Positions 46,114 to 54,840 of a stretch of DNA of 64,000 nucleotides are shown one piece after another. The stretch comes from K189A clade bacterium (GTDB taxonomy: Bacteria; Pseudomonadota; Gammaproteobacteria; Pseudomonadales; Azotimanducaceae): assembly GCA_902613475.1 (NCBI GenBank), contig CACMHG010000002.1, positions 1-64,000 on the forward strand, read 5' to 3'. Positions within the stretch are counted from its first letter, which is position 1. Every line of letters begins with the position of its first letter. The position numbers and the translations under genes were made by a program. The notes under the pieces were generated by a model that was given only the letters and a program-made list of their open reading frames with translations, made no database searches and was not told the DNA's origin.

Positions 46114-47043
46114 ATGAATACTGTTAGCTATATTCGTCATGCCCGAGCACTGCCCCTTGTTGTGGCATTAACCTTCGCCGCCCTGATGCCCATGTCGCAT
46201 CAGGTGCAGGCGGCAGGAGCCGATAGTCCGTCATCTGGATTGATGAGTTATCGCCGCCTATTACCGTTGGAGGGCGGTTCAAATTTCAGAGATATGGGCG
46301 GCTATCCAACTGTTGACGGGCGTACTGTCAAACGCGGCTTGCTGTTTCGCTCTGGCGCTATGACAGGATTGACTCAGGAAGATCAGATCTACCTGGGACA
46401 GTTTGGCTTTGCGGCGGTGATGGACTTGCGTTCTTCAGAAGAGATCGACCTGTATCCCAACCACTGGGCTGCAAATGCCGACATTGACTACTTGAGTGTG
46501 CCATACAGCATCCTGGAACTGATGGCCCAGGTGGCTGAGGAGTCTGAATCCTTAGCGGACACTCAAGACTACAGTGCCATGTACCTGACAATGACAGACA
46601 TGCTCAAGCCGCAGCTGAAAACCTATTTTGACGCGCTCTTAAACGAGCAAACACCCATGGTGGTAAATTGCTCAGCGGGCCAAGATCGCACCGGGGTGAC
46701 CTCTGCACTGCTGCTAAGCGTCCTTGGCGTCGATGAAGACTTGGTCATTGAAGACTATTTGCTGTCTACAGATTTTCGCCGACCGCTGGTTGAATCCGGC
46801 GACGTTGATCTTGAAGAAGCCGCAAAAACTAATGCCTTCGCTGCGGTCATGCTTGAATATGGGGAAGGACAGGACACTAGCCGAGCTAACCCCTTAGTGA
46901 CTGCGCAGGGCAAACCCTTTCTGCGTTTCACATTGGATGCGTTAAAGGATCGGTACGGCAGTATTGAAGCCTTTCTCACCAAGGAGCTAGGGCTTGGAAG
47001 CGCAGATTTGCAGCGTCTTCGTGATCTGTATCTGACCCAGTAG
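46114..47043 (+). CDS. Exported tyrosine/dual-specificity phosphatase (Y_phosphatase3)
   Basis: 309 aa. ATG 46114 gives a proper signal peptide (MNTVSYIRHARALP to VQAAGA). The P-loop is NCSAGQDRTGVTSA, a CX5R motif with Cys and Arg intact. The family's N-terminal NFRDMGGYPTVDGRTVKRGLLFRSGAM is complete. Such proteins remove phosphate from tyrosine or inositol lipids (compare MptpB/LipA). It follows the PHP hydrolase after 118 bp on the same strand and may work on a phosphorylated substrate released by it. Confidence 0.9.
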   Translation: MNTVSYIRHARALPLVVALTFAALMPMSHQVQAAGADSPSSGLMSYRRLLPLEGGSNFRDMGGYPTVDGRTVKRGLLFRSGAMTGLTQEDQIYLGQFGFAAVMDLRSSEEIDLYPNHWAANADIDYLSVPYSILELMAQVAEESESLADTQDYSAMYLTMTDMLKPQLKTYFDALLNEQTPMVVNCSAGQDRTGVTSALLLSVLGVDEDLVIEDYLLSTDFRRPLVESGDVDLEEAAKTNAFAAVMLEYGEGQDTSRANPLVTAQGKPFLRFTLDALKDRYGSIEAFLTKELGLGSADLQRLRDLYLTQ

Positions 47044-47385
47044 CACCTTGTCCAATTAGCAACCCCGAGCGCACCTGACTTTGATTGTAAGGTGCGCGAC
47101 CGCTGAAAAACGGTCGCACGTGACATACCCCCTCTCCCCTGATCCCAAGCAAATACCGCCTACCTAGATCAACTTTGCTTAGGCGAGACCGTCGCGGAAT
47201 ATGATGTGAAATTTGTTTGTGTATTTCCCCTCATGCTGGCGGCCTGTCTGACCTTCATTCCTGTACGAAACCAGTTTTGAGTTGAGGGATTCAGATTTCT
47301 GTTCAGTGAAGAATCGTCCTATACTGCTCTGGTATTAATTAAACAAGCGACCTTTAGTGCGGGTCGCCACTGAAAAGGATTTCAT
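47044..47385 (+). promoter_or_regulatory. thrS leader region
   Basis: Non-coding. A -10-like TATACT lies at 47320-47325 without a good -35. A 6-bp hairpin GCGACC/GGTCGC with a nine-base loop is at 47347-47367, eight bases before the ribosome site AAGGA (47375-47379). In E. coli the enzyme represses its own translation by binding such leader structures; here this is only inferred. Confidence 0.4.
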
Positions 47386-49305
47386 ATGCCTCAGGTTACC
47401 CTTCCCGACGGATCATCCCGTCAGTTTGATCAATCAATTTCTGTGCACGACGTCGCCGCGGATATTGGCGCTGGCCTAGCCAAGGCTGCCCTGGCCGGAA
47501 AAGTGAATGGTCAGCTGGTTGATACCTCTTTCTTGATCGAACAAGACTCAGAGGTTGCCATCATTACCGCGAAAAGTGATGAAGCCCTCGAGCTGATTCG
47601 TCACGACGCCGCCCATGTCATGGCTCAGGCGGTGCAGGAACTGTTCCCCGGCACTCAGGTCACAATTGGCCCAGCGATCGAGGATGGTTTTTATTATGAC
47701 TTCGCTCGAGAGGAGCCTTTTTCACCCGATGACCTTGCCACCATAGAGGTGCGCATGCAGGAAATCGTCGGCCGCGATCTGCCGATAGAAAGAGAAGTCT
47801 GGGGCAGAGAAGACGCGAAGCGTACGTTTGCGGATATCGGTGAAACGTTCAAGGTCGAGATCATCGAAGACGTCATTCCCGAGAATGAAGAGGTCTCCGT
47901 CTATCGACAGGGCGATTGGTTCGACGTTTGTCGCGGGCCGCATCTACCCAGCACTGGCAAATTACCCAAGGCTTTCAAGCTGATGAAGTTGGCGGGTGCC
48001 TACTGGCGCGGTAACTCTGACAACGAAATGCTGCAGCGCATCTACGGCACAGCATGGCGCGACAAAAAAGAACTTAACGCTCACCTTCACCGGCTTGAAG
48101 AAGCGGAGAGGCGCGATCATCGCAAACTTGGGCGCAAGCTCGATCTCTTCCACTTCTCTGATGAAGCGCCGGGTTCTGTGTTCTGGCACCCCAAGGGATG
48201 GGCGCTGTTTCTGAAACTCATCGACTACATGCGTAAACGGCAGGAAGAGGCCGGCTATATTGAAGTCAATACGCCAGACGTCATGGACCGAAGCCTTTGG
48301 GAAACCTCGGGACACTGGTTCAATTACCGAGAGAACATGTTCTCTACCCAAACAGAAGACGAGCGTGTCTTCGCCTTGAAGCCAATGAACTGCCCAGGCT
48401 CCGTGTCGATGTTCGCTCAGGGCTTAAAAAGCTATCGCGACTTGCCCCTGCGCATGGCCGAGTTTGGCAAAGTCCATCGTTATGAACCATCAGGTGCCTT
48501 GCATGGCCTGATGCGTGTTCGTCATTTCACTCAAGACGATGCTCACGTTTACTGTACGGAAGAACAGATGGAGCAAGAGTGCATCGACGTCGTGGCACTC
48601 GTTTTGGACATCTACAAGGACTTTGGCTTCGAGGATATCGTCATCAAACTGTCGACCCGGCCCGAGAAGCGGATCGGCAGCGACGAAGTTTGGGACAAGC
48701 TTGAAGGCGCCCTGATCAATGCATTAGAGACGATGGGCCTCGACTATGTGCTCTACCCCGGCGAGGGAGCCTTCTACGGTCCAAAACTTGAATTTGTGCT
48801 TAGGGATGCCATCGGACGCGATTGGCAGTGCGGGACATTACAGGTCGATATGAATTTGCCCGAGCGCTTCGACATTTCCTACGTGGATGAGAGCGGAGGC
48901 CGCGACAAGCGGCCCGTGATGTTGCACCGAGCACTCTTTGGATCTCTTGAGCGATTCATTGGTATTTTGATCGAGCACTACGAAGGCAAATTCCCTGTTT
49001 GGTTGTCGCCGGTACAAGCTGCGATTCTGACCATCACAGATAAGCAGGACAGCTACGTGCGCGACGTAGAAAAACGTCTGAAGGCCAATGGCCTGCGGGT
49101 CATCTCAGATCTGAGAAACGAGAAAGTCGGCTTTAAGATCCGAGAGCATACACTGCAGGCAGTACCGTACCTTTTGGTTGTGGGTAATCGCGAAGTGGAG
49201 AATGGTGAGTTAGCGGTGCGCACTCAAAGTGGTGAAGATTTAGGCACGATGCCGATAGATGCCTTCGCAACGTTGCTGCAAGAGCGCGCCAAAAACCTTC
49301 AATAG
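47386..49305 (+). CDS. thrS: Threonyl-tRNA synthetase
   Basis: 639 aa, full length. It charges tRNA-Thr and has the editing function. An N-terminal TGS domain ([15 protein letters not shown]) precedes the editing domain with [11 protein letters not shown] and its zinc-like His/Cys set. Class II motifs in the catalytic core: [12 protein letters not shown] (zinc Cys), [28 protein letters not shown] (motif 2) and [18 protein letters not shown] (motif 3). The C-terminal anticodon-binding domain starts [18 protein letters not shown] precedes the ATG. In most gammaproteobacteria infC, rpmI and rplT follow; here a convergent alcohol dehydrogenase gene does. Confidence 0.98.
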   Translation: MPQVTLPDGSSRQFDQSISVHDVAADIGAGLAKAALAGKVNGQLVDTSFLIEQDSEVAIITAKSDEALELIRHDAAHVMAQAVQELFPGTQVTIGPAIEDGFYYDFAREEPFSPDDLATIEVRMQEIVGRDLPIEREVWGREDAKRTFADIGETFKVEIIEDVIPENEEVSVYRQGDWFDVCRGPHLPSTGKLPKAFKLMKLAGAYWRGNSDNEMLQRIYGTAWRDKKELNAHLHRLEEAERRDHRKLGRKLDLFHFSDEAPGSVFWHPKGWALFLKLIDYMRKRQEEAGYIEVNTPDVMDRSLWETSGHWFNYRENMFSTQTEDERVFALKPMNCPGSVSMFAQGLKSYRDLPLRMAEFGKVHRYEPSGALHGLMRVRHFTQDDAHVYCTEEQMEQECIDVVALVLDIYKDFGFEDIVIKLSTRPEKRIGSDEVWDKLEGALINALETMGLDYVLYPGEGAFYGPKLEFVLRDAIGRDWQCGTLQVDMNLPERFDISYVDESGGRDKRPVMLHRALFGSLERFIGILIEHYEGKFPVWLSPVQAAILTITDKQDSYVRDVEKRLKANGLRVISDLRNEKVGFKIREHTLQAVPYLLVVGNREVENGELAVRTQSGEDLGTMPIDAFATLLQERAKNLQ

Positions 49306-49311
49306 TGAATG

Positions 49312-49337
49312 GTTCGAGCGCGCTGCCGCGCCCGAAC
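49312..49337. terminator. Hairpin between convergent thrS and alcohol dehydrogenase genes
   Basis: An 11-bp stem with one mismatch (GTTCGAGCGCG / CGCGCCCGAAC) closes a CTGC loop, six bases after the thrS stop and 20 from the other stop. No T run follows on either strand. Confidence 0.45.
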
Positions 49338-49356
49338 GCATATCAGTTAGACGGTC

Positions 49357-50499
49357 TTACCAGGCCGCGCTGTACATCGCCTCAAAGCCTGCCTGATCCA
49401 CCGGTCGGGGATTTGTAAAGTTGACCGGATCAGCCATCGCATCCTCAAGCAGGACGCTGAGCAGATCGCCTTCCCCACCTAAATCGGTAATCGAACGTTC
49501 GATACCGATGTCACTGCGCAACTGCAGTACTGCATCGATTGCGCCCGCGCCTGTCGCTGGACCTGAAGGCGCGAGGATCCTGGCGACTTCAGCGTACTTT
49601 TCTTCCCGAACCGACATGTTGTACTCCATCACGTGGGGCAACATCGTGGCGAGGGTTTGCCCGTGCGCTGCATTGAGCCTGGCGGAAATCGCGTGCCCAG
49701 TGCCGTGGGCTGATCCCAGGCCCGTGACGTTAAACGCCTGGGCGGCCATGGCGGACCCAAGCAACATCTGCGAGCGAGCCTCGACATCTTGGCCGTCGGT
49801 TACGACTTTACGCAGATTGCCTGCAACCTTGCGAATGGCCTCTACCGCTATCGCATCGGAATACGCATTTGCACCAATCGAAACAAAGGCCTCAACCGCA
49901 TGTGTGAGCACATCAAATCCACAGGTGGCGGTTGGATAGGTCGGCAGACCGATCGTGAGATCTGGATCAAGCACAGAGAACGCAGGAGTAATGCTTGGAT
50001 GCAATACATAGGTTTTACGACCAAGCCTGGTATTTGTAATCACACACGCACTATTGGTTTCAGACCCGGTGCCTGCCGTTGTGGGGACCGCGATTACTGG
50101 TGCTGCTGCGGGCGTGGGTACGGAAGCCTGCATCTCCTCAACCGTACCCGGATTGGAGGCGAGTAGTGCAATCGACTTACCGCAATCCATGGAGGATCCG
50201 CCGCCAATCGGCACGACAACCGCGTCGCCAAGTTCTTTCAGCTTTGCAGCGCCAGCTTCCACGTTGAGGTCGGTGGGGTTAGGTTCAACCCCGTCGAACA
50301 CTTCAACCGATAGATTCGCTGCCCGAAGGGCTTCCACAATTGGGTCGAGCACCCCGCTCGCAGCAAGATTCTTGTCGGTCACGATCAGCGCCGCACTCTT
50401 ACCGAGGGCTTGAACATGATTGTTTAGGTCTTTGGCCGCGCCTCTGTTGAACACAATTGTTGGTAGGGGAGGAACAGTAAAATTCTCATTAGATAGCAA
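49357..50499 (-). CDS. Iron-containing alcohol dehydrogenase
   Basis: 380 aa, group III Fe-ADH that interconverts alcohols and aldehydes with NAD(P). VPIGGGSSMDCGKSIALL binds the nucleotide. Metal ligands are Asp and His in CGFDVLTHAVEA and the two later His in GTGHAISARLNAAHGQ. The start is TTG at 50499 with AGGAG eight bases upstream; no nearer ATG is in place. A 48-bp spacer separates it from the SnoaL-like gene upstream on the same strand, so both are likely cotranscribed behind the repeats at 51110-51193. Confidence 0.92.
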   Translation of the reverse strand: MLSNENFTVPPLPTIVFNRGAAKDLNNHVQALGKSAALIVTDKNLAASGVLDPIVEALRAANLSVEVFDGVEPNPTDLNVEAGAAKLKELGDAVVVPIGGGSSMDCGKSIALLASNPGTVEEMQASVPTPAAAPVIAVPTTAGTGSETNSACVITNTRLGRKTYVLHPSITPAFSVLDPDLTIGLPTYPTATCGFDVLTHAVEAFVSIGANAYSDAIAVEAIRKVAGNLRKVVTDGQDVEARSQMLLGSAMAAQAFNVTGLGSAHGTGHAISARLNAAHGQTLATMLPHVMEYNMSVREEKYAEVARILAPSGPATGAGAIDAVLQLRSDIGIERSITDLGGEGDLLSVLLEDAMADPVNFTNPRPVDQAGFEAMYSAAW

Positions 50500-50547
50500 T
50501 GTAGGAACTCCTTATTGATTGATACGGCATTTATACGGGGTCAACAC

Positions 50548-51030
50548 TCACTCTGGTTGATAGGGCAACGACGAGTGATGCAGAACAATACGCAGGGTGC
50601 CTGCTTCGTCTTTTTTGTAACCCCAGCTTTTGTCGACCTTAGTGATGTCACCGTCTTTGTCGATAAACGTCACCCAGCCCATCCACATGGCGACGTCACC
50701 TTGAATAAAACTCGCAGCGGTTTCTGAAATGACGGAGCGCCAGCCCTTGATACCAAAACCGCTATCGCCGGGATACTCATCCGTATGACCCACAAAGTAC
50801 GCAATAGCCCCTTCTCGCGTCGTGCGAAAGGTCTGTTCTCCGCCGGCCATGGTTGGCTTAAATAAAACCTGCCCAAGATCAAAGCCATAGGCTGTATCAA
50901 GCGCGCGGTTTGCAGCTACTCTGGCCGCGTCGATACCCTCTTCCTCGAACGCTTTGGAGATTGCAACCAAAGCATCGCCCCAACTCTCTCTTGCAGCCGC
51001 AAGCTCTTGTTCGGTTATCTCTGCCGACAT
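50548..51030 (-). CDS. SnoaL/NTF2-like protein
   Basis: 160 aa with the cone-shaped alpha+beta NTF2 pattern: an N-terminal helix pair, VISETAASFIQGDVAMWMGWVTFIDKDGD and a closing strand GTLRIVLHHSSLPY. The last segment is typical of a subgroup sometimes mislabelled phosphoribosyl-AMP cyclohydrolase. Catalytic residues cannot be assigned; such folds serve as small hydrolases, isomerases or ligand-binders. The GGA-containing ribosome site is modest. It lies 48 bp before the alcohol dehydrogenase gene and about 80 bp after the three tandem mini-ORFs, which would form its 5' leader. Confidence 0.75.
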   Translation of the reverse strand: MSAEITEQELAAARESWGDALVAISKAFEEEGIDAARVAANRALDTAYGFDLGQVLFKPTMAGGEQTFRTTREGAIAYFVGHTDEYPGDSGFGIKGWRSVISETAASFIQGDVAMWMGWVTFIDKDGDITKVDKSWGYKKDEAGTLRIVLHHSSLPYQPE

Positions 51031-51109
51031 CTTCTCATCCGCAATAACACTTGTGAAACGATAGCCGGCGCAAATGCGCGCTACCTATCTGTCAATTCAA
51101 GATCTTCTT

Positions 51110-51193
51110 CTTATCCGTCGAAGAAGCGCATACCTTTCTTACGCGTCGAAGCCACGCATGCCTGTCTTACGCGTCGACGACGCGCATGCCTTG
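51110..51193 (-). repeat. Three 28-bp tandem repeats, each with a six-codon mini-ORF
   Basis: Three imperfect direct repeats of exactly 28 bp. On the minus strand each unit holds a purine-rich AGG, then ATG, five codons and TAA. The mini-ORFs are 51187-51167 (MRVVDA), 51159-51139 (MRGFDA) and 51131-51111 (MRFFDG). ATG, Arg, Asp and TAA are constant, with codons CGC/CGT for Arg. The upstream AGG lies one or two bases from ATG in each, closer than normal. The array ends 80 bp before the SnoaL-like gene on that strand. It could be a translated leader, an operator array or a neutral duplication. Confidence 0.6.
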
Positions 51194-51304
51194 GCGTTGA
51201 CCATAGCCCCTGCAACACTCTACCAAGCCATGGTGCGATAAGATCATGACTTGGCATACTGCTTCCAATATATCATTCACCTTGATGCAAGAAGACGGAT
51301 ATTA

Positions 51305-52300
51305 ATGCGCTCTCCTATTTACTCAGAAATAGACTACCAGGCGGACGGTAAGCAGACGGGTTATTTACGATTGCCTCACTCGGTGCACCGCTCTGCCTAT
51401 GGTTGGATCCCTATTCCAATTGTCCAGATTAAGAACGGGGACGGGCCAACGATCCTGCTGATCGCAGGAAATCACGGCGACGAGTATGAGGGACAAGTTG
51501 CGGTTGCGAGACTTGCCAAGGACCTGCAGCCAGAGATGCTTGCAGGACGCGTCATACTGTTGCCCATGGCGAATTTTCCCGCTGCGAAAGCCGGACTGCG
51601 AACATCGCCAATTGATGATGGCAACTTGAACCGCTCTTTCCCCGGAGATCCTGCAGGGACCGTTACTCAGATCATTGCGCACTACGTAGAGTCGGTGCTG
51701 ATGAAGATGGCCGACTACGCCATCGACCTACACTCCGGCGGTAGTTCCTTGCATTACGTGCCTACCGTGCTGTACGGCGATCGTGAAGACGAACAAGAAA
51801 TGGCAGAAGTTCTGCGTCTGACCCGCGCATTTGCCGCACCCTATGCACTGCACTTCAGACGATCTGGCGACAATGTGTCAACTGCGGCCGCCAGACGACA
51901 GGGGGCTATCGCGGTCACCGTGGAAATGGGCGGTTCTGGTACCGTCTCGCCTTACGCACTTAAGATCACTCGGGAAGGAATAGAACGGGTTATGGCCGAG
52001 TTCGGCATCCTAAAAGAAACGAAACTCGGCGCGCCTGGCGAGACCAAGGTTCTGCGCCTCACGGGTGGACACAATTATCTGTACGCTCGCCAAGACGGCC
52101 TGTTCGAACCGGCTGCCGAAATCGGTGAGGAGGTATCGCAGGGTCAAACTGCGGGTTGGATTCATCAACCCGAAGCGCCCTGGGAGGATGCAACGGAGGT
52201 GATTTTTCCAATCACAGCCACCATCCTGTGCAAACGAATTCCTGGTCGGGTACAGCCAGGAGACTGCCTGTTTCAGCTTGGGCAGGACGACAACGATTAG
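51305..52300 (+). CDS. Succinylglutamate desuccinylase/aspartoacylase-family deacylase
   Basis: 331 aa from ATG 51305. Zinc carboxypeptidase-like fold: AGNHGDEYEGQVA gives His and Glu, DDGNLNRSFPGDP the Arg/Asn substrate site, and YAIDLHSGGS the second His; AVTVEMGGSG holds the catalytic Glu. The C-terminal beta domain starts VLRLTGGHNYLYA and is typical of the DoeB-like branch, which deacetylates N-alpha-acetyl-diaminobutyrate in ectoine breakdown. Other acyl-amino acids are possible. No ectoine genes are nearby. It is divergent from the repeats and the SnoaL-like gene. Confidence 0.88.
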   Translation: MRSPIYSEIDYQADGKQTGYLRLPHSVHRSAYGWIPIPIVQIKNGDGPTILLIAGNHGDEYEGQVAVARLAKDLQPEMLAGRVILLPMANFPAAKAGLRTSPIDDGNLNRSFPGDPAGTVTQIIAHYVESVLMKMADYAIDLHSGGSSLHYVPTVLYGDREDEQEMAEVLRLTRAFAAPYALHFRRSGDNVSTAAARRQGAIAVTVEMGGSGTVSPYALKITREGIERVMAEFGILKETKLGAPGETKVLRLTGGHNYLYARQDGLFEPAAEIGEEVSQGQTAGWIHQPEAPWEDATEVIFPITATILCKRIPGRVQPGDCLFQLGQDDND

Positions 52301-52564
52301 CGCCATGGTTGGATCGGCTGACCTGACTGGCATTTCTCGTGATGAGCCCTTCAGTCGTGTTTGGGTTGGCGTTTGCCGTTTGTTGCCCTGAACCCTCAAG
52401 GCCATGAGCATCCCACCTTTATTGTTGCACTTTATTTAGCGCATGCATTGGCGAAGCCACTAACGTAAACAGGCTACGATTTAACTGTGCCAAGCCGTAG
52501 CGGGCAGCGACCAAATGCTTCTTCCAAGAGGTAAGAAGGTGAATAGGTGAAAAGGCAGGAAGAC

Positions 52565-52867
52565 ATGAATAGATTGAAACTTTCGGCAATGGGTTTGATG
52601 TTGTTTTCCCTGGCTAGCCTGAGTTGGAGTGACTCATGCGAATTTCCACAACCTGATAAGTGTTCACACGTTGGTTGCGTCAACGATGAAATACGTTCCT
52701 GCGAGTCTAAGGCGGATATCAACAAGCTCAATCAAGTGCCTGCCGGAAAAGAGAATGTGGATACTTGCCTACGCAAAATTACGAAAGATCAGTCGGAGGT
52801 ACTAACCGTTGACGCTGTCATAGCTGCCCTCGTCGCGTGCCGGAACAGGAACGCCTTCGAATCGTAA
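52565..52867 (+). CDS. Small exported cysteine-rich protein, function unknown
   Basis: 100 aa from ATG 52565 (AGGA about five bases upstream). A signal peptide (MNRLKLSAMGLMLFSLA to SWS) is followed by about 78 residues with seven cysteines: DSCEFP, DKCSHVGC, RSCESK, DTCLRK and VACRN. Disulfide bonding in the periplasm is likely. I recognise no domain. It lies 84 bp before another exported protein on the same strand. Confidence 0.65.
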   Translation: MNRLKLSAMGLMLFSLASLSWSDSCEFPQPDKCSHVGCVNDEIRSCESKADINKLNQVPAGKENVDTCLRKITKDQSEVLTVDAVIAALVACRNRNAFES

Positions 52868-52951
52868 AAAACACCGCCGCAGGTTTGATACTGCTATTAA
52901 AGGCTGACCGCGTTAACCTGTGGGCCCCACGACAGAAAAAAGAACAACCTC

Positions 52952-53485
52952 ATGAGACTAATTTTCACTGCATTACTTGCACTCTATTCGACACTGACTG
53001 TCGCAGACGATCACGCCGCAAAAATAGCTCAAGCCGTGATGCCATTACCTCCCTCGTTGCAAGCCGAGGCCACGGTTGTACAGGTTACAGGCGGCGGAGA
53101 AAAGACAGTCTTACGCAAAGGCTCTAATCAGATGATGTGTCGCGCAGATGATCCTGCGCCAGGCTTTATGGTGATCTGTTACCACGAAGATCTTGACTCG
53201 TACTGGACTCTTGCCGCGCCGATCTTGGCTGATGGTGCTTCGCCAACAGAAGAACGTGATTTTTTATTGGCCGCAGTAGAGGCCGGCAAGCTGGCCCCCG
53301 TCAGAGGCGGCATCCTTTACGTGTTAAACGGGACGTTTATTGAGAACGCACTACCGATGAGCGTTATCTTCATTCCGAACTTGACGTCAGCGGCAAGTGG
53401 TTTGGCGAACGTACCCAATCAACACCAGCCTTGGCTGATGTGGGAAGGTACGCCGCTATCACATGTGATGATTCCTGGAAAATAA
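52952..53485 (+). CDS. Exported protein, function unknown
   Basis: 177 aa with a signal peptide ending TVADDHA. The mature part alternates strands and helices: ATVVQVTGGGEKTVLRKGSNQMMCRADD, FMVICYHEDLDSYW, RGGILYVLNG, MSVIFIPNLTS and a C-terminal PWLMWEGTPLSHVMI. Two Cys residues may pair. I do not recognise the family. A good rho-independent terminator follows within 12 bp, so it ends a transcript, perhaps shared with the small Cys-rich protein upstream. Confidence 0.7.
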   Translation: MRLIFTALLALYSTLTVADDHAAKIAQAVMPLPPSLQAEATVVQVTGGGEKTVLRKGSNQMMCRADDPAPGFMVICYHEDLDSYWTLAAPILADGASPTEERDFLLAAVEAGKLAPVRGGILYVLNGTFIENALPMSVIFIPNLTSAASGLANVPNQHQPWLMWEGTPLSHVMIPGK

Positions 53486-53496
53486 AAGCGGACACC

Positions 53497-53529
53497 AGCC
53501 CCGACTTGAGAAATCAGCTGGGGCTTTTT
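53497..53529 (+). terminator. Rho-independent terminator
   Basis: AGCCCC and GGGGCT form the stem around a 17-nt loop, followed directly by TTTT. It is 12 bp after the stop of the exported protein at 52952-53485. Confidence 0.75.
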
Positions 53530-53647
53530 CGTTTCAGAAGCCGTCTGAAAGCAACCTCGCGCCGCGCACCGCTGCAATGACAGGCGGCGCACGGACTGCC
53601 CTTGCAGGTCACAGACGGCGAACACAGGCTAGCGAATGTTCCGCAGA

Positions 53648-54466
53648 TCAGGCGGCGGCAGTAACCAGCTTTGACGCCAATATTTCAAATCCTTCGAGCT
53701 CGGTTGGTCCAAGGTCCAGCTCGTGAGTCTTGTCCCCAATGGTGCCCTTTCCTGACATGTAGCGGCCGCACCTAGCCCACTGTTCAGACTCCCGGTAGGC
53801 CGCGATATTCGGGCGGGCCTTCATCATTGCCTGATGCTCGGCAATCCTAGGCTTATCGCCGAAAAGCAGCTCGATAGCTGCAGGACCGCTTTCTACCGAC
53901 TGAAACCGTTGCGTCAAAATATCAACGATATAGAAGATGGCGAAATCGGCCATGCTGATTTCGTTGCCTACCGCAAAACCGCTATCGTTCTGCTGGAGAA
54001 CGTCCTCGAGATTCGCAATCTTGAGCATTATCCCGGCTGCTGGACCACCAAAGCCTCCGATCACATCGCGGTCCCAATCCTTGAACTCCCAAAGTGCGTC
54101 ACTCACCGTTATTAGGACGTCTTCATAAATGTGAGCGCAAATCATGACGGCCTTTGCCCGAGCTATGGGATCACTGGGCATGTAGCCTGCGATTTCAGCA
54201 ACATACTGAGCACAGGCGCCGGTTTCGTTGATCGTTTGTCCACGATGCTGGACAACTGGCAATGCCTTGAACGGCCCGGCAAACTCAGGCGAGAACTTCT
54301 CCTCGGTCGCCCAACTACCCAAGAACACGTCGTTGACCGACACAAGCTCGTCAACAAAATCTAGACCAGCGTCATAGGCCATGTACCGCATGAGCATGCC
54401 TCGACCCGAGCAATCCCAATACCGAATCAGAAGTTTATCGTTGGAAATTTCCGTAGCTTGCGACAT
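53648..54466 (-). CDS. Glutathione S-transferase-like protein
   Basis: 272 aa. The N-terminal thioredoxin-like domain carries YWDCSGRGMLMRYMAYDAGL and the cis-Pro segment FKALPVVQHRGQTINETGACAQYVAE, which binds glutathione. The all-helical C-terminal domain has the N-capping motif region VGNEISMADFAIFYIVD. It is longer than usual (about 210-230), with extra residues after the C-terminal domain including KGTIGDKTHELDLG. The Cys in place of Ser/Tyr suggests omega/beta-like chemistry, for example thiol transfer. It stands alone on the minus strand. Confidence 0.85.
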   Translation of the reverse strand: MSQATEISNDKLLIRYWDCSGRGMLMRYMAYDAGLDFVDELVSVNDVFLGSWATEEKFSPEFAGPFKALPVVQHRGQTINETGACAQYVAEIAGYMPSDPIARAKAVMICAHIYEDVLITVSDALWEFKDWDRDVIGGFGGPAAGIMLKIANLEDVLQQNDSGFAVGNEISMADFAIFYIVDILTQRFQSVESGPAAIELLFGDKPRIAEHQAMMKARPNIAAYRESEQWARCGRYMSGKGTIGDKTHELDLGPTELEGFEILASKLVTAAA

Positions 54467-54840
54467 TTAGCTTCTTCTCCTTGGGTCCTGGCAGATCTCG
54501 TAAGCTTTGTATTATGTTTTGTCTCGCGCTTGCGCGATCGCCTATCGTCAACTAATAGTTTATTCCTCCGACTGGGTAGACGCACTAAGCATTTGCAGCA
54601 ATAGGGAAGTGTGGCAACCCGGTTTTGTATCAGGCGACGACAAGTTTTAGCTGAATCGTATAGGCAGGGAGGTTTCGGATAGGGGAATAAGAGTATGGGA
54701 GCAGACCCCTAGTTGCCCAGGGGTCTTCGACGTTCTATTGAGCTGCGCTAGACAAATGGCAAAGCCGACGGGACTAAACCCCACGTCGACCATTTTTGCC
54801 CTCACTTCATCTTTTGCAGACCATACGGTCTCGTAGCAAT
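54467..54840. other. Non-coding spacer with an 8-bp inverted repeat
   Basis: AGACCCCT at 54703-54710 and AGGGGTCT at 54719-54726 form a perfect 8-bp stem. There is no T run, so it is not a standard terminator. The rest holds the promoter of the GST-like gene and nothing else that I can recognise. Confidence 0.5.

Noticed and set aside
51110-51193. CRISPR-like array
   Set aside because: The repeats are directly adjacent with no spacers, diverged from each other and only three; no cas genes nearby.
54703-54726. 8-bp inverted repeat as a terminator
   Set aside because: No T run on either strand and it lies upstream, not downstream, of the GST-like gene's start; left as an unexplained dyad.
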